Assembly: GCA_018398805.1 (NCBI GenBank)
Contig: JAGFBZ010002568.1
Coordinates: 391,001 to 455,000 of the forward strand
Origin: Hirundichthys speculiger
Taxonomy: Eukaryota > Chordata > Actinopteri > Beloniformes > Exocoetidae
Direction: 5' to 3'
Length of the DNA stretch: 64,000 bases
The position numbers were made by a program, and so were the translations under genes. This document shows positions 52,280-63,916 of this stretch, in pieces. Every line of letters starts with the position of its first letter. Positions within the stretch are counted from its first letter, which is position 1. The notes beneath the pieces are model-generated. The model searched no databases. It had not been told where the DNA came from and worked only from the letters and a program-made list of their open reading frames with translations.

Positions 52280-53405
52280 CTGAAGGATATAAAACATTCA
52301 GACAGATTTTACCACAATGAGAGTGTGCTAACGTTAGTTAGCATCTTATGTTAGCATCAGCTAAGCCAGCCAAGCTAAAGTAACTAACTTTGACTGACGT
52401 ATAGTAAGCATGTTCTAGCCATGGGTAACAGTCATTATTACCTGGGTGTATGCTAAATGCTGTAGTTCCGAACTGTAAAAATATGCATTTTTAGAGAAAT
52501 TTAGAAACGGTGACTTAGTGAGATGATTAGCTGCATCCTCCCTTTTTAAATCCTTGTGGAAGCAGCATAAGGGGTTACCTTGGATTGCTCACATGATTTT
52601 GTTTTGTGATTTTTAAAAAAAATCTGGGTCTGGAGCAGCTTTTTTCTCCTTTTCCAACATTTTCGGATGAACCAGGACAGGGTGGAGTTACAGCCAACCA
52701 CAGTGGTGCTGTTTAGAAACGACTCCTATCAGCAGGCAGAAACCTCCATCAGAGCCAGAACCGCTACCAGAGCAGGCTGCCACCAGGGCGGCACCGTTGT
52801 AGCTCCTACCTGTGGAGGTGGAGGATGGTCTGAAAGCAGCTCTTCCATCTGCAGCAGCAGCTGAGGATGATCAGAGTCAAAGCTGTTGTACTGAACAGTG
52901 GCCTGGAGCTCAGATTTAATGTTCCCCGCCGTTCCCGTGTTTTCCTGAGGCTGTAAACAGCTCTCAGTCTTCATTATGCAACTCCTAAATATTCATGTCA
53001 ACGGGGTGTTTGCACTCAAATGACAACCACACGGCAAATATTGAAAGCAGCAGTTGAAGGGATGTTTGTGAGGGAGAAATGTAAAAGCAAGTTGCTTCCA
53101 GGAGAATTTCAAATCTTTTGATACGATCAGTGTGCCTATGTGTGGAGATCAGATCAAAGCATCTGAGATTCATTAACTCGTTAGACCTTAAATGGCTCGT
53201 TAGGACCTGTGAGCAGAGTCTCTGAGGAGCCCTGAAGGTCTGATGGTCTGGAAATGAAGAAAACTGATGCCTACAAAGGTGGCGATTACAGGAGAGCAGC
53301 AGCTTCCAGGTTCCCTTCCCACTTCTTGCTCTTCTCATGTCGTCACTTATTTAACAAAAATGAAGGCAGTGACGTGGGCAACCCTAAGTACCCCCTCACT
53401 GCTTC
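52280..53405. other. Intergenic sequence, no gene recognised
   Basis: Unique sequence. A short tract of gttagcat words lies at 52330-52365. Minus frames of 81 and 117 codons (52729-52974, 52985-53338) have no recognisable domain. Confidence 0.45.
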
Positions 53406-53407
53406 CA

Positions 53408-53650
53408 CAGGATTGAAGAGTCACAGCAGGTGCTGGACCATCAGCCAGGTGCTGCAGACCATCAGCCAGGTGCTGAGAACCATCAGCCAGGTGCTGCAGA
53501 CCATCAGCCAGGTGCTGGACCATCAGCCAGGTGCTGGACCATCAGCCAGGTGCTGCAGACCATCAGCCCATCAGCCAGGTGCTGCAGACCATCAGCCAGG
53601 TGCTGGACCATCAGTCAGGTGCTGCAGACCATCAGCCAGGTGCTGAGCTG
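53408..53650 (+). repeat. 18/21-bp minisatellite (accatcagccaggtgctg)
   Basis: About 12 copies of accatcagccaggtgctg, alternating with cag or gg spacers. Open frames here (HQPGAADHQPGAG) are due to the repeat. Confidence 0.95.
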
Positions 53651-53714
53651 ATCCAGGAGTGCTGGTTGCAGATGCTGATTCTGTAGCAATGCTGTAAAGG
53701 CGATGGCGTTAGAT

Positions 53715-54600
53715 CAGTGGTTGTCAACTGGTCTGGCTTCAGGACCCACCATCACCCTTAATGACAAGCCGCGACCCAAATCAAAGGAAAATTTCCAACT
53801 TCTCAAATTTATTGAATGAAAAGATCATGCAGTTTGAATCGGAGATAGTAGAATAGAATATCATGGAATGCCAACACAAAAAAAAAAATAAGTTTATTGG
53901 TGAACCAAAACGGCAAAAAAACAAAATGGCAAAACCAAAATGACTTCAAGTGGGAAATATTCCCTTTGATGCTCAATTAGCTGCATTTTAATTAAATCCA
54001 AAACACTTCACTTCAGTAACTTCAGTCTTTTTTTTTTAACAGACTCAACATGCACAAACATGAAAATAAAAAGTGCAACCACTGAGCAGTATTTTTGCTG
54101 AGTATTCCACTTCCTGAATATATATATAACAATTTCATATTAAAACTATCTAGTCAATTATTTAAGCATTAACCATAAAGCTGAATTAACAATCGGAATA
54201 TTTCAGTAACAGCCATTTTTAAGACTCAACAGTGCTTTTATGCACAAACATGAAAGTCTTTTAAGAAGAACTCAAAATATATAGTTTTAGCTGAATAACC
54301 ACTTACTGACCTTTGTCTTCAAGATAAGAAAATCCATATCTCATATATTCTTGGTTGTATCTGTGTTTCACCTGCTCAACATATGGAAACAAACTTTGCA
54401 GGTCTTTTTCTATGGTGTTAACTGGCGGGTGTCATCTCGCATTACAGGCCACTTATCGCCATCTACCATTAAGGAGTATGAATGACACATTTTTTTTTTT
54501 TTTTCTTTTGCATTTCCTTCCCCAGGCAAAGACCCACGACCCACTGAAAACGGGTCTGCGACCCACTTTTGGGTCTAGACCCACCAGTTGAGAACCACTG
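53715..54600. mobile_element. Non-autonomous hAT transposon with perfect 8-bp duplication
   Basis: The direct repeat cgttagat lies at 53707-53714 and 54601-54608. Termini CAGTGGTTGTCAACTGGT (left) and CAGTGGTTCTCAACTGGT (right, reverse complement) are 17 of 18 identical. The element is 886 bp with no transposase. Confidence 0.93.
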
Positions 54601-54869
54601 CGTTAGATCATTTTAGTCAGCATTGTGGGTTAACATGAACCAAACAAAACTAGCTCATGCTAGCAAGATGGTATGACATACGTTATCTCATTAGCTATTA
54701 GCTAACACAAGCTAGCTGTTAATGAACTGCATGAGTTTATGTTCATAAACTGCAGAGTTTAGAAAGACGCTGTTTGAATTTAAAAAAATACATTTACATT
54801 TATGTGATTATATTTACAATTGATATTTCAGGACTGTTAATTAAGAGTAGATGGCTAACAGCTAGGTAT

Positions 54870-55480
54870 TAGCTCATTGCGTTTAGCTAACAACTAGATA
54901 TTAGCTCATAGCTAACTGATAGCTGACAGGGGAACGCTAACAGTAAGGTATTAGCTCATAGCAAAGTCTTAGCTAACAGAAGAAAGCTAAGTATTATCTA
55001 AGAGAAGAAAGCTACCAGTTAGGTATTAGCTCTTAGCTAAGTGTTAGCTAACAGAAGAAAGCTACATGTTAGCTAACAGAAGAAATCTAACCAGTAAGGT
55101 ATTAGCTAATAGTGTCCAGCTAGGTATTAGCTCATGACCAACTGTTAGATAACAGAAGGGAGCTTACAGCTAAGTATTAGCTCATAACTAACATCTAAGT
55201 ACTAGCTCATGGCTAACAGCTAGGTAATAGCTAATGGCTAACTGTTAAATGACAGAAGAAAGGTAACAGCTAAGTATTAGCTCATAGCTAACTTTTAGCT
55301 TAAAGAATATATATAACAGCTGTTTTTTTTTAGCTCATAGCTAACAGCTAGGTATTAGCACATAGCTGTTAGATAACAGAAGATAACTAACAGGTAGGTA
55401 TTAGCTCTTAGTTAGCAGCTAAGTATTAGTGCATAGCTAACAGCTAGGTATTAGCTCATAGCTAACTGTTAGTTACCTAA
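54870..55480. repeat. Irregular AGCTAACAG/TATTAGCTCATAG repeat
   Basis: Recurrent agctaacagctaggtattag and ctcatagctaactgttag with irregular spacing of 20-45 bp. Confidence 0.85.
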
Positions 55481-55489
55481 TACATAGGT

Positions 55490-55732
55490 TAACTAGAAAA
55501 GCACTCAGAGAGCGCTGACCTCTGCCAAGCGCAACAATTATCGAAAATTTGAAAGTGAGCCAGAATCCAGGATTTCTTTCAGATCACAGCCAAAATGAAA
55601 TCACTTCCTTTTCACATTTCCGACAACTCCTAAAAATTTCATCAAAATCCATTCATAACTTTTTAGTTATCTTGAACACAGACAGACAGATAAACGCAGG
55701 CAAAAACATAACCTCGTTGGTGGAGGTAATGA
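55490..55732 (-). mobile_element. Second copy of the cctccaccaaggaggtt dispersed repeat
   Basis: Minus-strand copy of the repeat at 31723-31985: starts, in + coordinates, gaaaagcactcagagagcgc and ends cctcgttggtggaggtaa. It is diverged, so both insertions are fairly old. Confidence 0.75.
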
Positions 55733-55739
55733 TCAGCTA

Positions 55740-56920
55740 TTAGCTGATATTTTATGTCAAAAATTATAGTGTTAAATTTAGAAAATCTCATTTAAAGGTA
55801 TGTAGCAGCAGAGTAGCATCTCTGCTATTTAGCAACAGTCATTATTTTTTCATAGAGTAAATGTTTCTATATTCTAGACTTTCATTACCTGATGTTGCTT
55901 TTTACAACAAAAATGTGCAACATTGAGATAAAACTTTAGTGAAATTTGTGATCTTACAAAACAAATGCTTATTTTATAGGACAGAAATTTTGTGCAGTTT
56001 AATTTTGTCACAAAGTTATAATTTTATGCTTAAAAACGGAAAGAAAAAGCAATATTTCATGAAATTTGAGATTTGATCACACAATATTGTGAAATTGGCA
56101 TTTTTACAGCAAGATAAATATTTTAGGAGAGGAAGTTACAGTTCTGCAGAGTAGCTGATGAGCTAATTAGCTAATAGCTGTGACGTCACCACAGAGATTT
56201 GTGACTGGAAACTGCAGTTACTGATCTTTTTAGAACAGCTGGGATGTTAAACTGATACTTTCTATTGACGGTTTGAGAAATAAATGACTGTGAAGCACAT
56301 TAGAGCGTAAATGTCTCATGTCTGAGCAGCTCGCAGACGTCTGCGCTCTCCAACTGCAAACTGACGTAGATGAAGATCAGATCACATTTAACGACCAAAC
56401 CAGTCCATCCCAGCGAGACCGCAGACGTTTGAGTCGGAATAAAAGTGCAGGAACATCTTTTAAAGGCACGAAACTGTGGACGTTAACGGATAACTGCAGT
56501 GGCAGAGACAGGAAATGATCTCAGAGCCAATTATGTCTCCATTTAAAGCTTTATGAAGAACTCAGGAGTCACAATTAAAAGAAAACCAATTCAACTTAGT
56601 GAGCAGGTTTAATCATCAAATCAGTCAGGGGTCGTTTAATGCGTCTTTGCACATCAGTGAGCGTTAATAACTCTGTAAACCTGCACAAAACGCCTCCAAA
56701 ACTTCCCGTAATTGGAGCAGCTTCCATAAATAAATCCCCTGGAAACCAGAAGTGTCCTCCACGCCGCTTTAATGTCCAAATTAAGGACACTTACTGTGGA
56801 AAGTAGCGTGTTGTGGTTCATCCAGGGGCCATCTGGGGGGTGGAGGCGGTCCTGTCAGGAGCCACGGCAGCATTACAGCGGTCCAAAACTGCAGCAGCAT
56901 GGTGCCAATTAGCGCCGGAG
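55740..56920. other. AT-rich degenerate block then enhancer-like island
   Basis: At 55890-56130 the aaaaatgtgcaacat/tttgtgatcttacaaaac words recall the degenerate AT-rich repeats elsewhere. From 56150 the sequence becomes unique and balanced, with agctaattagctaatagctg at 56160 and smooth composition up to 56900. Possible conserved element; no gene. Confidence 0.4.
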
Positions 56921-56929
56921 CAGGATGAC

Positions 56930-57118
56930 GGGCTGGCGGCCCGCTGCTCCGCCGCTCTGCCGCTCCGCCGCTCCACCGCTCAGCCGACCCGCCGCTCTGC
57001 CGCTCCACCGCTCAGCCGACCCGCCGCTCTGCCGCTCCGCCGACCCGCCGCTCCACCGCTCAGCCGACCCGCCGCTCTGCCGCTCCACCGCTCAGCCGAC
57101 CCGCCGCTCAGCCGCGCC
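56930..57118 (+). repeat. GC-rich minisatellite (gccgctccaccgctcagccg)
   Basis: Tandem words gccgctccaccgctcagccg and acccgccgctct, irregular with 8-32 bp spacing. Spurious Pro/Ala/Ser-rich frames on both strands. Confidence 0.92.
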
Positions 57119-57539
57119 GCATCTGTATGTAAATGTTTAATTAACCCGAGCCGCGATCGCCGCTCTGGTCCGGAGCCGAGGCCATCAATCCCACGGCGGC
57201 GCTGAAATGAGCCGTCTGGACCCGGCGGAGGATCCATCAGAGACGGAGCCTGAAGCGCTGTTTGTTCTCCGCGACGAAGGTCCGACAGAAGGATCCTTCA
57301 GGCCTCCAGCCGGACTTCAGAGAGAGAGAAAACCACCAGGGCAATGAGCTGATGAAATACCAAGAGGGAAAGACATCAGCGATGGTGGTGGAGGAGCAGA
57401 AACCCAACCTGAACAGGGACATGAAAACCATTTCCAAAATCTGGGACACGGTGCAACGATTGTCTGGTCTCATAAAGCTACATGTATTCCAGGAGAACTT
57501 CAAGAACACGTCAAGAACACATTTGACCATTTAAACGTT

Positions 57540-58355
57540 AGCTCCTCCTGACTTTGATGGCAGCAGCACATCTGTAAACAGCTGGAACAGTCTGTGAATC
57601 TGATCAGGTTCATAGACGACACCACCTCATTGGGCTCATCTCGGACGGTGTTGACTCGGCCTGCGGGGGGGGGGGGGGGGACAACCTGGAGCTCAACACC
57701 CAGAAGATGATCGGAGACTTCAGTCACAGCGCCACTGTCCCACCTTTCCCGCATGAACTCCCCCATCAGCCACCTGGGCACCACCATCACCCAGCACCTC
57801 AGGTGGGAGTCAACCATCAGCTCCCTCATCAAGAAGGCCCAGCAGAGCTGAGGATGGTGCGGTTCTCCACAGCCGGGCCCAGTGGACCGGGGCCACCACC
57901 AGGACAGACAGAGACTGCAGCAGTCTGCTGAGAACCTCCCATCTCTACAGGACCTGTCCATCTCTAGGACATCTCTAGGACATTAGGACGTGTAGGTCAG
58001 ATTGGGGCTGACCCTTCTCACCCTGGATAGTCTGTTTGACCCACTCCCCTCCCCGGTCCAGTCGGACCAGAACCTCCTGCCAGAAGAACAGCTTCTTCTC
58101 CTGGACAACGGTTCAACTGCTCTGATTCTTTACAGCCTCTTGTTTCCCAGAATGCAACCTGTTAGTTTCTTCCACATGTTGATTTCTGTTACCTGCCCAT
58201 GTAGATCTTGTAAACCTTTATTTAGTATATTTTATTTTATACTCCAATCCTGTATGCTTTCGTAGTTTAATCTAATCGATTTATTTTGAATTCATTTGAT
58301 CTTTATTCTATTTTTATTATAATTGCTTTTTGTTAATGCAATATTTACACCAGTT
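57540..58355 (+). mobile_element. LINE reverse transcriptase 3' fragment and tail
   Basis: Readable in shifting + frames: FIDDTTSLG (the FxDDTT catalytic box), NLELNTQKM, LGTTIT and LRWESTISSLIKKAQQ, the usual order in fish non-LTR elements. The frame is broken and split by a 16-nt poly(G) at 57665. After this a T-rich 3' UTR runs into the (tctgat)n tract, the usual way such elements end. Confidence 0.8.
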
Positions 58356-58732
58356 CTGACTCTGACTCTGATTCTGATGCTGATTCTGATTCTGATTCTG
58401 ATTCTGATTCTGATTCTGATTCTGATTCTGATGCTGATTCTGATTCTGATGCTGATGCTCTGATGCTGAATTCTGATGCTGATTCTGATTTTGATGATGC
58501 TCCTGATTGTGATTCTGATTCTAATTCTGATTCCATACTGATTCTGATTCTGACTCTGAGTCTGATTCTGATGCTGATTCTAATTCTGACTCCATACTGA
58601 TTCTGATTCTGATTCTGACTCTGATTCTGATTCTGATTCTGATGTTGATGCTGATGCTGATGCTGATGCTGATTCTGATTCTGATTCTGATTCTGATGCT
58701 GATTCTGATTCTGATATTGATTTTGGAAAGTC
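58352..58732 (+). repeat. (GATTCT)n hexanucleotide microsatellite
   Basis: tctgattctgattctgat with occasional tctgatgctgat variants. It follows the LINE 3' end directly and probably grew from its tail. Confidence 0.95.
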
Positions 58733-59074
58733 TGGAAAACTAACTGGAGAGAATCAGAAACGATTGGAAATTAATTTGATAACTATCAAGTCAATTAATA
58801 GCAGGTCAGTCACATGACTGGATATTAATGGAGCATTTCAGTATGGCGCGGGATCGGGGCCAAAATTAAGACTATTGCGCAGCCGGCGGTGTCTACATCC
58901 TTGTCGCAGGAGGCTATGTCCAATCCGAAACCTGCTATTGATCTGATCACTGATAGGCCTGCATCAACAACTGAGTGGCCGGCGCCGGCAACTGAGCAGG
59001 CGACTACTCACGTTACTTGGTCGGTAACCTTCGTGTCGAACCCAGCAACTCATTGGATCGCCTACTGTCGCTGA

Positions 59075-59500
59075 CGTGCGTTATCATTGGAGAGGCTAAC
59101 GACTAGCATGCCTAGGCTGGTCACCCACCGGATTGTCTACTCCCTCTGTTATCCATTAGCATGGATAGGCTGGCGTTAGCATTGGAGAGGCTGGCGACTA
59201 GCATTCCGAGGCTGGTCACCCACCGGATTGTCTACTCCCTTTGTTATCCATTAGCATGGATAGGCTGGCGTTAGCATTGGAGAGGCTGGCGACTAGCATT
59301 CCTAGGCTGGTCACCCACCGGATTGTATACTCCCTCTTTTATCCATTAGCACGGATAGGCTGGCGTTAGCATTAGAGAGGCTGGCGACTAGCATTCCTAG
59401 GCTGGTCACCCACCGGATTGTCTACTCCCTTTGTTATCCATTAGCATGGATAGGCTGGCGTTAGCATTGGAGAGGCTGGCGACTAGCATTCCTAACCTGC
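59075..59500 (+). repeat. About 95-bp subterminal repeats of the palindromic element, left arm
   Basis: Four to five copies of a unit with ttagcatggataggctggcg, ttagcattggagaggctggc and caccggattgtctactccct. Mirrored in the right arm at about 62250-62660. Confidence 0.9.
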
Positions 59501-59699
59501 GGTTTCAAGCCAGCCGTCTCCTTTTTGCGAAGTCAAGCGAGCCGCTCCAACATTTCAAGTGCTCATGTGTTACAGGCTTTACGGTAAATGGACGGCTGCG
59601 GGTGAGAAAGTCAGCGCTAGGAGGCCACAGCGTGTATTAATATCCGGTTTTCAAAATAAAATGTGAGTTATTGAAAGGCGTGTAAGTGTGATCTTTACT

Positions 59700-61225
59700 A
59701 GTTTTGAATCATTATGTCACATGACCTAGAGGCTATTGAAATAAATTGATGATTAGGATTGTTTAAATGGAATAAAAAGAGGTGTATCTCAACCAGCCAG
59801 TGTAGTACTGTGATCCTGCACTGATTTTGAGTCATTAGGTCACATGATCTGGAAGCTATTGAGCTAAAATGCTAATATTTACATTAAAAAATTATTATAA
59901 AATGTCAGAAATGTTAAAGTGGAATAAAAAGTGGTGTATCTCAACCAGCCAGGGGAGTAGAAGTAGTTGATCCTGCACTGATTTTTAGTCATTAGGTCAC
60001 ATGACCTGGAAGCTATTGAGCTAAAATGCTAATATTTACTGTAAAAAATTATTATAAAATCTCAGAAAAGTTAAATTGGAATAAAAAGAGGTGTATTTCA
60101 ACCAGCCAGGGGAGAGAGTACTACTGTGATCCTGCACTGATTTTTTAGTCATTAGGTCACATGACCTGGAAGCTATTGAGCTAAAAATGCTAATATTTAC
60201 TTTAAAAAATTAACATAAAATATTAGAAATGTTAAAAATGAATAAAAAGAGGTGTATCTCAACCAGCCAGGGGAGTACTGTGATCCTGCACTGATTTTGA
60301 GTCATTAGGTCACATGACCTGGAAGCTATTGAGCTAAAATGCTAATATTTACATTAAAAAATTATTATAAAATGTCAGAAATGTTAAAGTGGAATAAAAA
60401 GCGGTGTATCTCAACCAGCCAGGGGAGTACTGTGATCCTGCACTGATTTTTAGTCATTAGGTCACATGACCTGGAAGCTATTGAGCTAAAATGCTAATAT
60501 TTACTGTAAAAAATTATTATAAAATCTCAGAAATGTTAAATTGGAATAAAAAAAGGGGGATTTCAACCAGCCAGGGGAGTACTGTGATCCTGCACTGATT
60601 TTTAGTCATTAGGTCACATGACCTGGAAGCTATTGAGCTAAAATGCTAATATTTACTGTAAAAAATTATTATAAAATCTCAGAAATGTTAAATTGGAATA
60701 AAAAGAGGTGTATTTCAACCAGCCAGGGGAGTACTGTGATCCTGCACTGATTTTGAGTCATTAGGTCACATGACCTGGAAGCTATTGAGCTAAAATGCTA
60801 ATATTTACTTTAAAAAATTAACATAAAATATTAGAAATGTTAAAAATGAATAAAAAGAGGTGTATCTCAACCAGCCAGGGGAGTACTGTGATCCTGCACT
60901 GATTTTGAGTCATTAGGTCACATGACCTGGAAGCTATTGAGCTAAAATGCTAATATTTACTGTAAAAAATTATTATAAAATCTCAAATGTTAAATTGGAA
61001 TAAAAAGAGGTGTATTTCAACCAGCCAGGGGAGTATTGTGATCTTGCACTGATTTTTAGTCATTAGGTCACATGACCTGGAAGCTATTGAGCTAAAATAC
61101 TAATATTTACATTAAAAAATTAACATAAAATATTAGAAATGTTAAAAATGAATAAAAAGAGGTGTATCTCAACCAGCCAGTGTAGTACTGTGATCCTGCA
61201 CTGATTTTGAGTCATTAGGTCACAT
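59700..61225 (+). repeat. About 155-bp core array, forward half
   Basis: About ten units, each containing ggtgtatctcaaccagccag, tgatcctgcactgatttt, aggtcacatgacctggaagc and ttgagctaaaatgctaatat. Nearly every unit carries the perfect inverted repeat AGGTCA-CA-TGACCT. Confidence 0.93.
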
Positions 61226-62040
61226 GATACACCTCTTTTTATTCCACTTTAACATTTCTGAGATTTTATAATAATTTCTTACAGTAAATATTAGCATTTT
61301 AGCTCAGTGCAGGATCACAGTACTCCCCTGGCTGGTTGAGATACACCTCTTTTTATTCCACTTTAACATTTCTTATATTTCATATGAATTTTTGAATGCA
61401 AATATTAGCATTTTAGCTCAATAGCTTCCAGGTCATGTGACCTAATGACTCAAAATAAGTGCAGGATCACAGTACTACACTGGCTGGTTGAGATACACCT
61501 CTTTTTATTCTTTTTTAACATTTCTAATATTTTTTGTTAATTTTTTAAAATAAATATTAGCATTTTAGCTCAATAGCTTCCAGGTCATGTGACCTAATGA
61601 CTCAAAATAAGTGCAGGATCACAGTACTACACTGGCTGGTTGAGATACACCTCTTTTTATTCTTTTTTAACATTTCTAATATTTTATGTTAATTTTTTAA
61701 TGTAAATATTAGCATTCTAGCTCAATAGCTTCCAGGTCATGTGACCTAATGACTCAAAATCAGTGCATGATCATAGTATGAAACTGTTTGGTTGAGATAC
61801 ACCTTTTTTTATTCCACTTTAACATTTCTTATATTTCATATGAATTTTTTTGAATGCAAATATTAGCATTTAGCATTTTAGCTCAATAGCTTCCAGGTCA
61901 TGTGACCTAATGACTCAAAATAAGTGCAGGATCACAGTACTACACTGGCTGGTTGAGATACACCTCTTTTTATTCTTTTTTAACATTCCTAATCATCAAT
62001 TTATTTCAATAGCCTCTAGGTCATGTGACATAATGATTCA
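61226..62040 (-). repeat. About 155-bp core array, reversed half
   Basis: Five to six units of the same sequence as the forward half but on the other strand (e.g. gctggttgagatacacctct). The join at about 61225 is abrupt: a forward unit broken after ggtcacatgat passes directly into a reversed unit. Confidence 0.93.
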
Positions 62041-62249
62041 AAACTAGTAAAGATCACACTTACACGCCTTTCAATAACTCACATTTTATTTTGAAAACCG
62101 GATATTAATACACGCTGTGGCCTCCTAGCGCTGACTTTCTCACCCGCAGCCGTCCATTTACCGTAAAGCCTGTAACACATGAGCACTTGAAATGTTGGAG
62201 CGGCTCGCTTGACTTCGCAAAAAGGAGAGACGGCTGGCTTGACCGCAGT

Positions 62250-62660
62250 TAGGAATGCTAGTCGCCAGCCTCTCCAATGCTAACGCCAGCCTATCCATGC
62301 TAATGGATAACAAAGGGAGTAGACAATCCGGTGGGTGACCAGCCTAGGAATGCTAGTCGCCAGCCTCTCCAATGCTAACGCCAGCCTATCCGTGCTAATG
62401 GATAAAAGAGGGAGTATACAATCCGGTGGGTGACCAGCCTAGGAATGCTAGTCGCCAGCCTCTCCAATGCTAACGCCAGCCTATCCATGCTAATGGATAA
62501 CAAAGGGAGTAGACAATCCGGTGGGTGACCAGCCTCGGAATGCTAGTCGCCATTCTCTCCAATGCTAACGCCAGCCTATCCATGCTAATGGATAACAGAG
62601 GGAGTAGACAATCCGGTGGGTGACCAGCCTAGGCATGCTAGTCGTTAGCCTCTCCAATGA
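62250..62660 (-). repeat. About 95-bp subterminal repeats, right arm
   Basis: Reverse-complement counterpart of 59075-59500, with the same order of variants (e.g. cctcggaatgc, tcctcttttatcc-type units), supporting a single inversion-duplication event or gene conversion between arms. Confidence 0.9.
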
Positions 62661-62908
62661 TAACGCACGTCAGCGACAGTAGGCGATCCAATGAGTTGCT
62701 GGGTTCGACACGAAGGTTACCGACCAAGTAACGTGAGTAGTCGCCTGCTCAGTTGCCGGCGCCGGCCACTCAGTTGTTGATGCAGGCCTATCAGTGATCA
62801 GATCAATAGCCGGTTTCGGATTGGACATAGCCTCCTGCGACAAGGATGTAGACACCGCCGGCTGCGCAATAGTCTTAATTTTGGCCCCGATCCCGCGCCA
62901 TATTTCAG

Positions 62909-63560
62909 AGAGACAGGTGGACAGAGGTTCATCAATGTGAGACATACTGCATTGAAAAGATTCTGAAGATCCACCACCTCCAGTCCATGATATCATCAAC
63001 AGATTCAGAGAATCAGGAGGAGTCCATGTGTTCCAGGGACCAGGATGAGGGTCTCAACTGGATGATGGAGGTCTGCAGGCCCTCAGGACACTGCGTGTCT
63101 CCTGGACATCACTGATGGACTCAGGTACACTTCCAGAAACCACCGTCTGTCAACACAGTTCAGCTACAATCCACTGATGCAGGTTAAAGCTGGACCATCA
63201 GAGAAGAAGACACATGTGGACACCAGCGTCTCCTCTGGACCGGAGATCATCTAAGATCATCTGAGCATGAATGAAAACTGTTCTGATGTGATGTCAGATG
63301 GTTTTGATCCAGTCTTTGTTCTTTCCAGTTTATTTCAGATTTTGTGAACCAGACTGGAACACTTGGTCCAGATCTGCTCCAACTTTGTTCCTCCACTGAA
63401 CAACCTCAACCAGATCAAAAGCTTCAGAAGCTGCTTGGAGTTAATTTATGGCTCCTGGTCCAGATTTAATGGAGCATGTTATGGTTTTTATTACTGGACT
63501 TAATGGCTTTTTTGTCCTTTGTTTTGTTTGTGATGCAGTCAGCAGACGATCAGGGACCTC
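62909..63560. other. Sequence between palindrome and GGAT tract
   Basis: Unique sequence with LINE-like texture (gaccaggatgagggtctcaa, ccaccgtctgtcaacacagt) but no frame long enough to identify. No gene called. Confidence 0.4.
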
Positions 63561-63561
63561 A

Positions 63562-63882
63562 GAGATGGAGGGATGGATGGATGGATGGATGGATGGAATG
63601 ATGGATGGATGGATAGATAGATGGATGGATGGATGGATGGATGGATAGATAGATGGATGGATGGACGGATGGATGGATGGATGGATAGATAGATGGATGG
63701 ATGGATGGATAGATAGATGGATGGATGGACGGATGGAATGATGGATGGATGGCTGAATAGATGGATGGATGGATGGATAGATAGATGGATGGATGGATGG
63801 ATGGATGGATAGATAGATGGACAGATGGAATGATGGATGGATGGATGGATGGAATGATGTATGGATAGATGGATGGAAGGAG

Positions 63883-63916
<34 letters not shown>

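Larger units (their letters stand above)
58842..62902. mobile_element. 4.06-kb palindromic (foldback) element
   Basis: The left end TATGGCGCGGGATCGGGGCC is mirrored exactly by the right end at 62883-62902. The arms stay near-identical for about 930 bp (58842-59780 against about 61970-62902, with only scattered differences such as cctgcta/ccggcta). Inside, an array of about 155-bp units runs forward to 61225, then reversed to about 62030. The candidate direct repeat tttcag stands at 58836-58841 and 62903-62908. The 60-codon frame seen once in each arm is the same sequence read from both ends. No transposase is recognisable. A 6-bp duplication is known for Polinton and IS3EU groups, but the termini do not let me assign a family. 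Confidence 0.85.

Noticed and set aside
56813..57237. Pro/Ala-rich frames on both strands (PLRRSTAQPTRRSAAP, SGGSAERWSGG)
   Set aside because: Generated by the GC-rich minisatellite at 56930-57118.
57540..57961. 153-codon minus-strand frame
   Set aside because: It is the antisense of a LINE reverse transcriptase fragment whose + strand shows the catalytic box.
58889..62999. Two copies of a small protein-coding gene (MSTSLSQEAMSNPKPAIDL...)
   Set aside because: The frames are the same terminal sequence read from both arms of the palindrome. They are 61 and 109 codons with no domain, and the longer one simply runs past the element edge.
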